Source: Nocardioides sp. W7 (lineage in GTDB: Bacteria; Actinomycetota; Actinomycetes; Propionibacteriales; Nocardioidaceae). Taken from it: a stretch of 64,000 nt of DNA. The stretch covers positions 1,364,001 through 1,428,000 of the forward strand of contig NZ_CP095078.1 of the NCBI RefSeq assembly GCF_022919075.1, given 5' to 3'. Positions 54,980 to 64,000 of this stretch are shown here, piece by piece (position 1 is the first letter of the stretch; each line of letters opens with the position of its first letter). Below the pieces are notes generated by a model. It ran no database searches. It saw only the letters and a program-made list of their open reading frames with translations, and was not told where the DNA came from. The position numbers were made by a program, and so were the translations under genes.

Positions 54980-55837
54980 ATGGACGATGAGCAGCACGTC
55001 GTACCCGTGTTCTTCCTGTCCGACAGCACCGGCATCAGCGCCGAGACCATGGGCAACGCGTTGCTCATCCAGTTCCCGGAGACCCGCTTCGAACGGACCC
55101 TGATCCCGTTCATCCACACCGTCGAGGACGCCCGCCGGGTGGTGGCGCAGCTCGACGAGGCGATGGCCGGGCCGATCACTCCGCTGGTCTTCTGCACCGC
55201 GGCCACCGACGACGTCCGGGCGGAGCTGCACAAGACCCGGGCACCGCTCATCGACTTCTTCGAGATGCACATGACGAAGGTCGAGTCGATCATCGGGCAG
55301 CGCGGGGTGCGCGAGGCCGCCCGGCTGCACGGGGTCGGCGACATCAAGCGCTACAACACCCGGATGGCGGCGGTGGAGTTCACCATCGAGCACGACGACG
55401 GCCAGAGCCTGCGGGCGCTGGAGAAGTCCGACGTCATCCTGCTGGCGCCCTCGCGCTGCGGCAAGACGCCGACCAGCATGTACCTCGCCCTCCAGCACGG
55501 GCTGTTCGTCGCGAACTACCCGCTCGTCGACGAGGACCTGGAGGCCGACAGCCTCCCGCAGCCGATCCAGCCGTTCGTCGAGCGCTGCTTCGGCCTCACC
55601 ACCACGGTCGACCGACTGAGCCGGGTGCGCAACGAGCGTCGCCCGGGTAGTCGGTACGCGTCTCCCGAGCAGTGTCGCTGGGAGCTCCGCCGGGCCAGTG
55701 AGCTGTTCCGGGCTCACCGGCTCCCGGTGATCGACTCGGCGGCGAAGTCCGTCGAGGAGATCTCCGCGCTGATCCTGCAGACCCTCAAGTCCGACGCCAC
55801 GTCCCGGCGCCGGCAGCCCGAAGGGAAGACCTCATGA
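54980..55837 (+). CDS. ppsR: PEP synthase regulatory kinase/phosphorylase
   Basis: 285 residues from ATG 54980. DUF299 family: bifunctional ADP-dependent kinase and Pi-dependent phosphorylase that inactivates and reactivates PEP synthase. Seen: [14 protein letters not shown]-loop [13 protein letters not shown], and K-R-Y-N-T-R. Overlaps ppsA by 4 bp (ATGA). Confidence 0.94.
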   Translation: MDDEQHVVPVFFLSDSTGISAETMGNALLIQFPETRFERTLIPFIHTVEDARRVVAQLDEAMAGPITPLVFCTAATDDVRAELHKTRAPLIDFFEMHMTKVESIIGQRGVREAARLHGVGDIKRYNTRMAAVEFTIEHDDGQSLRALEKSDVILLAPSRCGKTPTSMYLALQHGLFVANYPLVDEDLEADSLPQPIQPFVERCFGLTTTVDRLSRVRNERRPGSRYASPEQCRWELRRASELFRAHRLPVIDSAAKSVEEISALILQTLKSDATSRRRQPEGKTS

Positions 55838-58236
55838 CCACCCCCGACAGCAACGTGAACGTCCGCTGGTTCTCCGAGCTCGGCCTCGGCGACCTGGAGC
55901 AGGTCGGTGGCAAGAACGCCTCGCTCGGCGAGATGGTCTCCCAGCTGTCCGACCTCGGGGTGCGCGTCCCCAACGGCTTCGCCACCACCTCGGACGCGTT
56001 CCACCGCTTCATCGGCGAGACCGGTCTGCGGGAGCGGATCGCCGGGCTCCTCGACGGCCTCGACACCGACGACGTACGCCGCCTCGCCGAGGTCGGTCTC
56101 GAGATCCGCACCGAGGTGGTCGAGCAGCCGTTCCCCGAGGACCTCGAGGCCGACATCCGCACCGCCTACGAGCAGCTGGCTGCCGAGACCGAGGGCGAGC
56201 CGTCGTTCGCCGTACGCTCCAGCGCCACCGCCGAGGACCTGCCGGACGCGTCGTTCGCGGGGCAGCAGGAGACGTTCCTCAACGTGCGCGGGATCGACGC
56301 GATCCTGCTCGCGATCCGCGAGGTCTTCGCCTCGCTCTACAACGACCGCGCGATCGCCTACCGGGTGCACCACGGCTTCGCGCACGGCGACGTCGGGCTG
56401 TCGGCGGGCGTGCAGCGGATGGTCCGCTCCGACATCGGCTCCTCGGGCGTGCTGTTCACGATGGACACCGAGTCGGGCTTCACCGACGCGGTCTTCGTGA
56501 CCTCGGCCTACGGCCTCGGCGAGGGCGTCGTCCAGGGGGCCGTGAACCCCGACGAGTTCTACGTCTACAAGCCCGCGCTGCGCGCGGGCCGGCCCGCGAT
56601 CCTCAAGCGCGGGGTGGGCGGCAAGGCGACCAAGATGGTCTACACCGACGACGCGAGGGTCGGTCGGACGACCGAGTTCATCGACGTCGCCCCGGCCGAC
56701 TCGCGGCTGCTGTCGCTCACCGACGCGGAGGTCGAGGAGCTGGCCCGGCACGCGCTGGTCATCGAGGAGCACTACGGCCGACCGATGGACGTCGAGTGGG
56801 GCAAGGACGGCATCGACGGCCGGCTCTACATCCTGCAGGCCCGCCCGGAGACCGTGCAGTCGCGCGCGACCGGCGCGCTGGAGCGGTACAAGATGCCGAA
56901 GGGCGTCACCTCCGACGTCCTGGTCGAGGGTCGCGCGATCGGCCAGAAGATCGGCGCGGGCGCCGTACGCGTGATGTCGTCGATCGAGAGCATGCACGAG
57001 TTCAACGCCGGCGAGGTGCTGGTCGCCGACATGACCGACCCCGACTGGGAGCCGATCATGAAGCGGGCCTCGGCGATCGTCACGAACCGCGGCGGGCGCA
57101 CCTGCCACGCGGCGATCATCGCCCGCGAGCTCGGCATCCCCGCCGTCGTCGGCACCGGCTCGGCCACCAAGGACCTCGCCGACGGCCGCGAGGTGACGGT
57201 GTCCTGCGCCGAGGGCGACACCGGGCTGGTCTACGAGGGGCTGCTCGACTTCTCCGTCGAGCGCACCGAGCTGGACTCGATGCCCGACGTACCCGTGAAG
57301 ATCATGATGAACGTCGGCACCCCGGAGCAGGCCTTCGCGTTCTCCCGGCTGCCCAACAAGGGCGTCGGTCTCGCGCGGCTGGAGTTCATCATCAACCGCC
57401 AGATCGGCATCCACCCGAAGGCGCTGCTCGACCTGGCCGCCGACCCGTCCTCGATCGACGCCGGCCTGCGCGCCCGGATCGAGGAGACGATCGCGGCGTA
57501 CGACGGCCCGCGCGACTTCTTCGTCAAGCGGGTCGCCGAGGGGATCGCGATGATCGCGGCGGCGTTCGCGCCCGAGCCGGTGATCGTACGGATGAGTGAC
57601 TTCAAGTCCAACGAGTACGCCAACCTGGTCGGCGGCGAGGCCTACGAGCCGGAGGAGGAGAACCCGATGCTCGGCTACCGCGGCGCGTCGCGGTACCTCT
57701 CCGCCGACTTCGCCGAGTGCTTCGCCATGGAGTGCGAGGCGCTGCGCCACGTGCGCGACGAGATGGGCCTGACCAACGTCCAGGTGATGATCCCGTTCGT
57801 CCGCACGCTGAAGGAGGCCCGCGGCGTCATCGACCTGCTCGCCCAGCATGGCCTCAAGCGCGGCGAGAACGGCCTGCAGGTCGTGATGATGTGCGAGCTG
57901 CCCTCGAACGCCGTGATCGCCTCGCAGTTCCTGGAGCACTTCGACGGCTTCTCGATCGGCTCCAACGACATGACCCAGCTGACCCTCGGCCTGGACCGCG
58001 ACTCCGGCCTGGTCGCCGACGGCTTCGACGAGCGCGACCCCGCCGTACTCCACATGCTCGACCTGGCCATCACCGCCTGCCGCGACGCGGGCAAGTACGT
58101 CGGCATCTGCGGCCAGGGTCCCTCCGACCACCCGGACCTCGCCGAGTGGCTGCTGGAGCGGGGCATCGAGTCGATGTCGCTCAACCCGGACACGGTCGTG
58201 GACACCTGGTTGCGGTTGGCGAAGAAGTCGGTCTGA
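55834..58236 (+). CDS. ppsA: Phosphoenolpyruvate synthase (pyruvate, water dikinase)
   Basis: 800 residues. Makes PEP from pyruvate and ATP for gluconeogenesis. ATP-grasp domain ([22 protein letters not shown]), phosphohistidine swivel ([13 protein letters not shown]), and C-terminal barrel with the active-site Cys in G-I-C-G-Q-G-P-S. Paired with its regulator. Useful for growth on aromatics and acetate-forming substrates, which the window supports. Followed by palindromic repeat copy B. Confidence 0.97.
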   Translation: MTTPDSNVNVRWFSELGLGDLEQVGGKNASLGEMVSQLSDLGVRVPNGFATTSDAFHRFIGETGLRERIAGLLDGLDTDDVRRLAEVGLEIRTEVVEQPFPEDLEADIRTAYEQLAAETEGEPSFAVRSSATAEDLPDASFAGQQETFLNVRGIDAILLAIREVFASLYNDRAIAYRVHHGFAHGDVGLSAGVQRMVRSDIGSSGVLFTMDTESGFTDAVFVTSAYGLGEGVVQGAVNPDEFYVYKPALRAGRPAILKRGVGGKATKMVYTDDARVGRTTEFIDVAPADSRLLSLTDAEVEELARHALVIEEHYGRPMDVEWGKDGIDGRLYILQARPETVQSRATGALERYKMPKGVTSDVLVEGRAIGQKIGAGAVRVMSSIESMHEFNAGEVLVADMTDPDWEPIMKRASAIVTNRGGRTCHAAIIARELGIPAVVGTGSATKDLADGREVTVSCAEGDTGLVYEGLLDFSVERTELDSMPDVPVKIMMNVGTPEQAFAFSRLPNKGVGLARLEFIINRQIGIHPKALLDLAADPSSIDAGLRARIEETIAAYDGPRDFFVKRVAEGIAMIAAAFAPEPVIVRMSDFKSNEYANLVGGEAYEPEEENPMLGYRGASRYLSADFAECFAMECEALRHVRDEMGLTNVQVMIPFVRTLKEARGVIDLLAQHGLKRGENGLQVVMMCELPSNAVIASQFLEHFDGFSIGSNDMTQLTLGLDRDSGLVADGFDERDPAVLHMLDLAITACRDAGKYVGICGQGPSDHPDLAEWLLERGIESMSLNPDTVVDTWLRLAKKSV

Positions 58237-58268
58237 GTCTCTGCTTGCGGCCGGGCCGGTCGCCCGCA

Positions 58269-58356
58269 GGTTCATCACGGTATGCAGACGAGCCGGCACC
58301 TCCCACGGTGTACCCACCGTGGGAGGTGCGAATTGATCTGCATACCGTGATGAACC
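58269..58356. repeat. Intergenic palindromic element, copy B
   Basis: Outer arms GGTTCATCACGGTATGCAG (58269-58287) and CTGCATACCGTGATGAACC (58338-58356) are a perfect 19-bp match. Nine-base internal loops lie on both sides. The inner perfect 14-bp stem is CACCTCCCACGGTG (58297-58310) / CACCGTGGGAGGTG (58315-58328). Both stems share the centre 58312.5. It lies between the convergent ppsA and MerR genes and could also act as a bidirectional terminator. Confidence 0.95.
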
Positions 58357-58380
58357 CGGGGCTCCCGGGATCGAGTCCTC

Positions 58381-59151
58381 CTAGGTCCGGAACACCGGCC
58401 ACGCCAGCTCGGTCCGCCAGGCCGCGGGATCCGGGTCGTCGCCCGGCCCGACCAGGTAGACCTCCTGGACCGGTCCGGCGACGCCGATCTCGTGCTCGGC
58501 GACGTGGCTGCCGAGCACCGCGTACGAGACGTCGATGCCGTCGTGCGGGCCGGGGTGGGTGACGACCGCGACCTCCCGCGCGGGCAGCGTCAGCTTCCCG
58601 GCGTCGGTGGGGACGTAGACCAGCGCCTCGCCGACGCCGTCGGTGAACAGCTCGTGGTCGTAGAGGCCGCCCGGCGGTCCGCTTCGCGGGACGTCCGCGA
58701 GGGACGCCATCGCGTCGGCGTACCACTGCAGCACCTCGTCGTGCCGGACCCGCGCCCGCACCGCCTCGACGCGCAACGACGGGGTACGCCGCACCGACAC
58801 CGCCGGCGGGGCGGCGGGCTCGAGCAGTCGGCGCAGCGCGGCCACGGCGCCGCGGGTGCGGTCGAGCTCGCGCTCGAGGCGGTCGAGGTGCACCGTCACG
58901 AGGGCGGTACGACGGTCCGGGTCGTCGGTCGCCAGCAGGGCCCGGACGTCGGCGAGCGGCATGTCGAGCTGGCGGAACCGGTGGATGACCTGGGCCTGCG
59001 GCACCTGGTCGAGCGCGTAGCTGCGGTAGCCCGACGCCGGGTCGACGGCGGCCGGCTCCAGCAGCCCGGCCTCGTGGTAGCGCCGCAGGGTGCGGATGCT
59101 CAGGTGGGTGATCCGGGAGAACTCCCCGATGGTCAGGCCGCTGCGCGTCAT
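58381..59151 (-). CDS. MerR-family regulator with GyrI-like effector domain
   Basis: 256 residues. N-terminal MerR HTH (T-I-G-E-F-S-R-I-T-H-L-S-I-R-T-L-R-R-Y-H-E-A-G-L-L), coiled-coil (about 75-115), and a C-terminal GyrI/AraC effector-binding-like domain. Such BmrR-type regulators sense hydrophobic or cationic drugs. Start overlaps the stop of the SnoaL-like gene upstream, so it is the second gene of the pair. Confidence 0.92.
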   Translation of the reverse strand: MTRSGLTIGEFSRITHLSIRTLRRYHEAGLLEPAAVDPASGYRSYALDQVPQAQVIHRFRQLDMPLADVRALLATDDPDRRTALVTVHLDRLERELDRTRGAVAALRRLLEPAAPPAVSVRRTPSLRVEAVRARVRHDEVLQWYADAMASLADVPRSGPPGGLYDHELFTDGVGEALVYVPTDAGKLTLPAREVAVVTHPGPHDGIDVSYAVLGSHVAEHEIGVAGPVQEVYLVGPGDDPDPAAWRTELAWPVFRT

Positions 59152-59465
59152 GCCTCGATCCTCAGGCCTCGGACCAATCCGGCGGCGTCGTACTCGAAGG
59201 AGAAGCGGAGCTCGACCGGGCTGCCGGGGAAGTTGCCGGCGACCTCTGCGACCGCGAGCGCGCGATCCTCGGACCCGGCGACGGAACGGACGGTGTAGGT
59301 GACGTCGGGGACGTAGGCGCGCCAGCGTCGTACGTCGTCCAGGCCGCGCCAGGTCCGGCCGTCGTCCTCGACGACGACGTCGGGGGAGAAGAGGGCGACG
59401 TACGACTCGCGGTCGGGGTCGAGTGCGCGGGCGAAGTAGCTGGCGACGAGGGCGTGGTGGTCCAT
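59148..59465 (-). CDS. SnoaL/NTF2-like small protein
   Basis: 105 residues from ATG 59465. Pattern S-Y-F-A-R-A-L-D-P-D, Y-V-A-L-F-S-P-D-V-V-V-E-D-D-G-R-T-W-R-G, L-R-F-S-F-E-Y-D-A fits the cone-shaped NTF2-like fold. Binds or acts on a small molecule, unknown. Coupled to the MerR gene by a 4-bp overlap. Confidence 0.82.
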   Translation of the reverse strand: MDHHALVASYFARALDPDRESYVALFSPDVVVEDDGRTWRGLDDVRRWRAYVPDVTYTVRSVAGSEDRALAVAEVAGNFPGSPVELRFSFEYDAAGLVRGLRIEA

Positions 59466-59522
59466 GTCGCCGAGCGTGGACCCTCTCCCCGGGGGAGACA
59501 CCAGAGACGGCATCCTTGGGGG

Positions 59523-59900
59523 ATGCGGTTCACCGAGCGGGAGATGACGGAGGGGCTCACGGGCGCGGCGAAGCTGGTCGCCGCTCGTGGCAAGGCCGAC
59601 AAGGCCGACGAGGCGTGGGAGAAGCTGAGCCGCTTCCAGCGCTACCAGCTGCTCGACTCCCTCGGCACCCAGGTGCTCGCGACCCTGGTCGCGCTGCCCG
59701 ACGTCGAGGTCGCCATCGGCACCCGCCCGACCTTCACCGACGCGCAGGTCACCGAGGCCGTCGAGTCCACCCTGGGCGACGTCGGCCGGATCAAGCGCAA
59801 GATGCAGGTCGCCGCTCGCGTGGCGCTGGTGCGGACCGTGCTGCAGAACGTCCCGCCCCGCCAGGACCCGGACGCGCTGATCATCCCCGACCACCTCTGA
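59523..59900 (+). CDS. Hypothetical helical protein
   Basis: 125 residues from ATG 59523. Soluble and charged: M-R-F-T-E-R-E-M-T-E-G-L-T-G-A-A-K-L-V, R-F-Q-R-Y-Q-L-L-D-S-L-G. Resembles conserved actinobacterial proteins of unknown function. Divergent from the SnoaL-like gene (57-bp gap); ends before a hairpin. Confidence 0.7.
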   Translation: MRFTEREMTEGLTGAAKLVAARGKADKADEAWEKLSRFQRYQLLDSLGTQVLATLVALPDVEVAIGTRPTFTDAQVTEAVESTLGDVGRIKRKMQVAARVALVRTVLQNVPPRQDPDALIIPDHL

Positions 59901-59922
59901 GGTGTATCCGGACGCCCGTCGC

Positions 59923-59953
59923 CGACTCCTCTTCCCAGAAGAGGCGAGAGTCG
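59923..59953 (+). terminator. Hairpin between two hypothetical genes
   Basis: CCTCTTC (59928-59934), loop CCA, GAAGAGG (59938-59944), extended by CGACT (59923-59927) / AGTCG (59949-59953) across a 4-base bulge. Twenty-two bases after the stop at 59900; probable terminator. Confidence 0.55.
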
Positions 59954-59970
59954 CCCCGGGAAGGTTCGTC

Positions 59971-60495
59971 ATGAGGTCCTCGATCCACGCCATCGTCCAT
60001 CTGTGGGGCAAGGACGGCCCCGACCGTCAGGGCGGCCGGTCCGTCTGGCCGACCCGTCGGACCACCAGGCGCGGCCGCGCGCCGAGCAAGGGGCACCCGT
60101 CGTCCGGAGGAGGGTCGGTCGCGAAGTCCACGATCCTCCCCCTGCTGCTCGTCGCGGGCGCCCTGACCGCGTCCGCCACCCTGGTGCCGGCCCAGGCGGC
60201 GCCCGCCCGGGCCGAGGTCACCGTCACCATCACCGCGCAGGGCACCGACATGTCCGGCGTCGTGAAGAGCCCGCGGCCGAAGCGCTGCGCCGCCGACCGG
60301 ACCGTGAAGGTCTTCAAGCTCGTCGGCGGCGAGCCGCACCTGTGGGCCACCGACACCACCGACCTCCAGAACGGTCGCTACGCCTGGTCGACCGGCAACA
60401 CCGGCACCGAGGGCCGCTTCTTCGCCAAGGTGGCGCGCAAGGCCGGCTGCCGGGGCGACGTCAGCCCGACGATCCGGGTACGCCGCAACGACTGA
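59971..60495 (+). CDS. Small secreted protein (start uncertain)
   Basis: The ATG at 59971 gives 174 residues, with 49 basic residues before the hydrophobic signal segment I-L-P-L-L-L-V-A-G-A-L-T-A-S-A-T, which ends A-Q-A-A-P-A-R-A. A very good Shine-Dalgarno (GGAGGAGGG, 60106-60114) stands just before a GTC codon at 60118, where a normal signal peptide M/V-A-K-S-T would begin; no ATG, GTG or TTG is there. The mature part (about 90 residues, two Cys) resembles a small beta-sandwich. Function unknown. Confidence 0.7.
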   Translation: MRSSIHAIVHLWGKDGPDRQGGRSVWPTRRTTRRGRAPSKGHPSSGGGSVAKSTILPLLLVAGALTASATLVPAQAAPARAEVTVTITAQGTDMSGVVKSPRPKRCAADRTVKVFKLVGGEPHLWATDTTDLQNGRYAWSTGNTGTEGRFFAKVARKAGCRGDVSPTIRVRRND

Positions 60496-60507
60496 CCAGG
60501 TGCCGCC

Positions 60508-61452
60508 TCAGGCCACCGAGCGCGCGGTCATCACGCCGAAGCCGGCGATGTACTCCCTGATCGGCCGGTAGAACGACGTCTCCACCGCGTAGGGGCCGGC
60601 CGCCGAGAGGGCTGCGAACGCCGCGATCCAGGTGCGGACCTCGTGGGCGGAGTTGCCGGCGTCCTCGGCCATCTGCGCGGGGGTCATCGCGTCGACGGGG
60701 GAGAGGTCGCCGCGGGCGAGGACGTCCATCAGCGCCTGGTCCCAGACGGGGTTGAGGTCGCGGATCGTGGCCGTGCCGGCGGCGAACTCCCGCGCGGTCC
60801 GGATGACGTTCTGCTGCCGGGCGTCGCGCGCCGCGGCGGTCGGGTGCCGGCCGTCGAGCAGCAGCGCGCGCTGGGTCTCGGTGGCGGTGGCCCACTGCGG
60901 GACCGGTGGGTCGTGGGACAGCCCGCCGGAGCCGAGGAGCAGCACCCGCTCGCCCTCCAGAGCGGCCAGGAACGTCCCGATGGCCTCGCCGAGGCGCCGG
61001 ATGCGTCGTAGCCGGGTGAACGGGGCGGCCACGCCGTTGACGAAGACCGGGATGGTGGGGACCGTGTCGATGCCGCCGAAGAGGATCTCCAGCGGCTGGA
61101 TCGCCCCGTGGTCGACCTCCATCCGCCGCGAGATGGCCAGGTCGACGTCGTGGTCGACGACGTGCTGGGCGAGGCGCTCGGCGAGCTCCGTCGGCACGTC
61201 CAGCGGGCCCTCCGCGGTGCCGTAGTCGCCGACGCCGAGGGCCTCGAAGCCCACGCAGAACGGCGGCATCAGGTCGTGGAAGAACCCGTTGTAGTGGTCG
61301 GGGGCGAAGGAGACCACCAGCGTCGGGTCGTAGTCCGCCACGAACGCGCGGGCCGCCGCGAAGGCGCCGTCGACGGCGGCCTTCACCTCGGCGGGCGGGT
61401 CGGCGTGGTCCAGCAGCGGGCTGTGGGACATCGTCACCAGCGCGAGGCTCAT
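60508..61452 (-). CDS. mhpB: 2,3-dihydroxyphenylpropionate 1,2-dioxygenase
   Basis: 314 residues, the normal MhpB length, from ATG 61452. Class III extradiol dioxygenase: M-S-H-S-P-L, F-A-P-D-H-Y-N-G-F-F, E-V-D-H-G-A-I-Q-P-L-E, G-S-G-G-L-S-H-D-P-P supply the Fe(II) and acid-base residues. Opens the ring of 2,3-dihydroxyphenylpropionate (or a 2,3-dihydroxycinnamate). Overlaps mhpA by 4 bp. Confidence 0.94.
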   Translation of the reverse strand: MSLALVTMSHSPLLDHADPPAEVKAAVDGAFAAARAFVADYDPTLVVSFAPDHYNGFFHDLMPPFCVGFEALGVGDYGTAEGPLDVPTELAERLAQHVVDHDVDLAISRRMEVDHGAIQPLEILFGGIDTVPTIPVFVNGVAAPFTRLRRIRRLGEAIGTFLAALEGERVLLLGSGGLSHDPPVPQWATATETQRALLLDGRHPTAAARDARQQNVIRTAREFAAGTATIRDLNPVWDQALMDVLARGDLSPVDAMTPAQMAEDAGNSAHEVRTWIAAFAALSAAGPYAVETSFYRPIREYIAGFGVMTARSVA

Positions 61453-63164
61453 CGGACGGCTCCTTCCGGGGCCCGCGAGGGCTGGTACGACGCCGCGTCC
61501 AGGACGGCCCGCAGCGTCGGAGAGGTCTCCTGGGCCAGGCAGGCGGCGGCGACGAACCGGTCGGGACGCAGGAAGACCACGCCGCAGGCCCGGGTGTCGA
61601 ACCAGGTCTTCAGACGCCCGTCCACGTCGCCGACGATGCTGACCGGGACGGGGGAGTCGGCGTACCGCTTCTCGGCCCACTCGCGCTGGGTCTCGGAGAA
61701 GACCGCGACCAGGTGGATCCCCAGCCGCTGGGCGGCGGCCAGGTCGGCGTCGCTCAGGTGGCGGGTCGGGTCGTTGCCCCAGGCGAGGATCGTCCAGCCG
61801 TGGCCGACGACGTCGTCGAGGAGTACGCCGGTCCCGGCGCAGGTGTTCACCCGCGGCTGGATGAACTGCCGACCGACCGGAGAGGTGGAGCCGGGGGCGT
61901 CGACGAACGGGGCGATCCGGCGGGTGAGGCGGAGCGCCGAGGAGCCGGGGGTGCGGCTGCTCTGGTCGACGACCACCCCCGCGGCGTAGCGCGGCATCGG
62001 CTTGAAGCGCATGTCGGTGAACCACGACTTCAGCGAGGGCACGGCGTTGAGGGCGCCGGCGACGGTGTCGCGGACCCGGGCGGCGACCGGCCCGCACTTC
62101 ATCAGCGCGCCGGCGTACATGTTGATCTCGATCATGTCGGCGGCGTGCTGGCGGCGCTCCTCGTCGTAGGTGTCGAGCAGACGGTCGTCGCTGAGGCCGG
62201 ACAGGACCGCGCTCAGCTTCCAGGCCAGGTTGGTGGCGTCGCGGACGCCGGAGTTCCAGCCCTGGCCGAGCCAGACCGGCATCAGGTGCGCGGCGTCGCC
62301 GGCCAGCAGCACCCGGCCCTTGCGGAACGACGAGGCGATCCGGCCGTGGTGGGTGAAGACCCGCTGGCCGATCACGTCGAGGGTGGTCGGGTCGGGGACG
62401 TGCGGCTCCAGCAGGCGGTGCATGAACTCAGGGCTCTCGACCAGCTCGGTCGGCTCGTCCTCGAAGAGCATGAACTCCCAGCGGCGGATGCCGTGCGGCA
62501 GCCCGATGGAGACGTACGGCCGTCGGGGGTCGGCGCCGAGGTAGACGTTGGGCGTGCCGAGCGGGTCGTTGTCGACGTCGATCACGAGCCACCGGGTGGA
62601 GGGGGACCTGCCCTCGAAGTCGACGCCCATCCAGGTCCGGGTGAGGGAGCGCCCGCCTTCGCAGCCGACGACGTACCTGGCGGTGAGCTCGACGGTGGTT
62701 GCCGGCTCGCCCTCGCGGACGACCCGGGCGACGACGCGCACGTGGTCGCCCTCGTCGACGATGTCCACGCCCTCGTGGCAGAAGCGGAGCTCGACGTCCT
62801 CGAAACGGTCCAGGCCGGACGCGAGCTCGCGGTCGACCAGCGGCTGGTTGAAGCCGTGCTTGCGGGGGAAGCCGAACTCGTCGGTGCGCGGGTCGTTGGT
62901 GACGAGCACCTGGCCCTTGCCGTTGACCATCCGCGAGATGTGCTGCGGGACGGTGTAGGGACGGATCTCCTCGAGCAGGCCAGCGGTCTGAATGGTGCGC
63001 AGGGACTCGTCGTCGAGGCCGACGCCGCGGGGGTAGTCGATCAGCTCGGAGCGAGCCTCCAGCACGATCGCGCTCCGGCCGCGGACGCCGAGGAGGTTGG
63101 CGGTCATCAGCCCGACCGGCCCGGCGCCGATGATCAGGACGTCGGTGTCGACGGCGGCGCTCAT
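61449..63164 (-). CDS. mhpA: 3-(3-hydroxyphenyl)propionate hydroxylase-type FAD monooxygenase
   Basis: 571 residues from ATG 63164. FAD-binding G-A-G-P-V-G-L-M-T-A, the DG-type motif in V-V-G-C-E-G-G-R-S, G-D-A-A-H-L-M-P-V-W-L-G-Q-G, and a C-terminal thioredoxin-like domain as in MhpA/PheA. Ring-hydroxylates a 3-hydroxyphenylpropionate-type substrate to the catechol cut by MhpB. The substrate is inferred from the neighbours. Confidence 0.93.
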   Translation of the reverse strand: MSAAVDTDVLIIGAGPVGLMTANLLGVRGRSAIVLEARSELIDYPRGVGLDDESLRTIQTAGLLEEIRPYTVPQHISRMVNGKGQVLVTNDPRTDEFGFPRKHGFNQPLVDRELASGLDRFEDVELRFCHEGVDIVDEGDHVRVVARVVREGEPATTVELTARYVVGCEGGRSLTRTWMGVDFEGRSPSTRWLVIDVDNDPLGTPNVYLGADPRRPYVSIGLPHGIRRWEFMLFEDEPTELVESPEFMHRLLEPHVPDPTTLDVIGQRVFTHHGRIASSFRKGRVLLAGDAAHLMPVWLGQGWNSGVRDATNLAWKLSAVLSGLSDDRLLDTYDEERRQHAADMIEINMYAGALMKCGPVAARVRDTVAGALNAVPSLKSWFTDMRFKPMPRYAAGVVVDQSSRTPGSSALRLTRRIAPFVDAPGSTSPVGRQFIQPRVNTCAGTGVLLDDVVGHGWTILAWGNDPTRHLSDADLAAAQRLGIHLVAVFSETQREWAEKRYADSPVPVSIVGDVDGRLKTWFDTRACGVVFLRPDRFVAAACLAQETSPTLRAVLDAASYQPSRAPEGAVR

Positions 63165-64000
63165 CGACCGCTGCCGGCCTGGGTGCGGTCGAGCAGGAAG
63201 TCGAGCTGGATCCTGTTGAAGATCTCGGTCTGCTCGTACTGCGGCCAGTGGCCGGCGTTCTCGATGACCGCGAGACGGCCGTTCGGGATCAGCTCGGCGA
63301 TCCGGCGGCCCTCGTCGACCGGGCCCGAGGGGTCCTTGGTGGTCCACACGACCAGTGCCTCGGCCTTGATCTCGCGCAGGTCGTCGTCGGAGAGCATGTT
63401 GCGCCGGCGGGTCTCGAGGTCCTGCAGCGCCATGTTCATCTCGCACGCCAGCTTCCAGTCGGGCTGCTCGAAGATCGCCTGGCGGGTGCGGATCAGGTCG
63501 TCGGTGACCATCGCGGGGTCGGCCATCAGCCACTCCAGGCGAGCCTTGACCCGCTCCCACGACGGGTCCTCGGCCGCCTCCGACGACAGCGTCAGCAGCC
63601 GCTCCATCACCTTCGGGTTGGCCATCGTGCCGCCCATGGTGTTGAGCACGATGCGCTCGGTCCGCTCGGGGTGCAGCTGCGCGAACCGCGCGGTCACCCA
63701 GCCGCCGAGCGACTCGCCGGAGAAGTACGCCGTCTCCTGGCCCAGTGCGTCCAGGACGTGGTGGACCTGCTCCAGGTAGTGCGGGATCTCCAGCGGGTGC
63801 TCGGGCTTGGTCGAGTAGCCGTGCCCGATGAAGTCGATCGCGTAGACGTTGAAGTGCTCCGCGTGCGCCGCCAGGTTCCGCACGTACGCCTCGGCGTGCC
63901 CGGTGATGCCGTGCAGCATCAGCAGCAGCGGCTTGCCCTCGCTGCCCGCCTGCAGGAACCGGGTCCGGTACGGACCGGCCTGCAGGAAGCCCTGCCGGAA
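63161..64000 (-). CDS. mhpC: Meta-cleavage product hydrolase (MhpC-like), 5' end outside window
   Basis: The open frame reaches the window end; 279 residues are visible. Alpha/beta hydrolase: oxyanion H-G-I-T-G-H, nucleophile in S-G-E-S-L-G-G-W, acid Asp in W-T-T-K-D-P-S-G, His in N-A-G-H-W-P-Q-Y-E. Hydrolyses the ring-fission dienedioate. Overlaps mhpA by 4 bp; first visible gene of the mhpC-A-B order on the minus strand. Confidence 0.93.
   Translation of the reverse strand, partial: FRQGFLQAGPYRTRFLQAGSEGKPLLLMLHGITGHAEAYVRNLAAHAEHFNVYAIDFIGHGYSTKPEHPLEIPHYLEQVHHVLDALGQETAYFSGESLGGWVTARFAQLHPERTERIVLNTMGGTMANPKVMERLLTLSSEAAEDPSWERVKARLEWLMADPAMVTDDLIRTRQAIFEQPDWKLACEMNMALQDLETRRRNMLSDDDLREIKAEALVVWTTKDPSGPVDEGRRIAELIPNGRLAVIENAGHWPQYEQTEIFNRIQLDFLLDRTQAGSGR

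Overview
The window is a gene-dense, high-GC chromosomal segment with many GTG starts and ATGA/GTGA gene overlaps. It carries SigE-type sigma factors, MarR, PucR and IclR regulators and a ureABCFGD cluster without ureE. Together these point to an actinobacterium, most likely of the Nocardioidaceae (Nocardioides-like). That assignment is an inference from gene content and style; no 16S rRNA is present.

Layout. 1-8.8 kb is core chromosome: the 3' part of topA, a sigma/anti-sigma pair, tmk-holB, a secreted alpha/beta hydrolase, a LysR regulator and a small zinc-ribbon protein. A tRNA-Thr(CGT) at 8876-8951 marks the start of an accessory segment running to about 16.1 kb. This segment holds degraded and frameshifted ORFs, a two-gene module whose second protein has a HEPN-type RNase motif and a winged helix, a tyrosine integrase with an excisionase-like protein, a small zinc-ribbon protein, and a nucleotidyltransferase/HTH pair resembling a toxin-antitoxin system. 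16.4-19.6 kb has a VOC protein, a GNAT acetyltransferase, and a MarR regulator divergent from a UrtA-like binding protein without a signal peptide.

19.6-29 kb (minus strand) is a complete urea operon, urtABCDE then ureABCFGD: ABC import of urea followed by nickel urease and its maturation factors. 29.2-31.5 kb encodes an unusual fusion of a trypsin-like protease with a zinc phospholipase C/P1-nuclease-fold domain. 31.6-36.5 kb has a LuxR/MalT-like regulator with a degenerate P-loop and a sigma factor fused to a zinc-finger, membrane and stalk region. 36.9-42.6 kb has a hexapeptide acyltransferase, an acyl-CoA dehydrogenase, a VOC protein, a DUF1905 protein and a large hybrid histidine kinase.

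43-48.9 kb is a protocatechuate (beta-ketoadipate) locus: IclR regulator, aromatic-acid MFS transporter and divergent pcaHGBL. 49.1-54.9 kb has a PucR regulator divergent from a semialdehyde dehydrogenase, a class III aminotransferase and an AGE-family epimerase. 55-58.2 kb is PEP synthase with its regulatory kinase/phosphorylase. The window ends with MerR/SnoaL-like and secreted proteins and a minus-strand mhpC-mhpA-mhpB meta-cleavage cluster for 3-hydroxyphenylpropionate-type aromatics; mhpC is cut by the window end.

At the DNA level three concentric intergenic palindromes stand out. Two (39.0 and 58.3 kb) belong to one repeat family in opposite orientation, and a 130-bp one (36.7 kb) is unrelated in sequence. 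A further repeat-like palindrome sits inside the holB reading frame.
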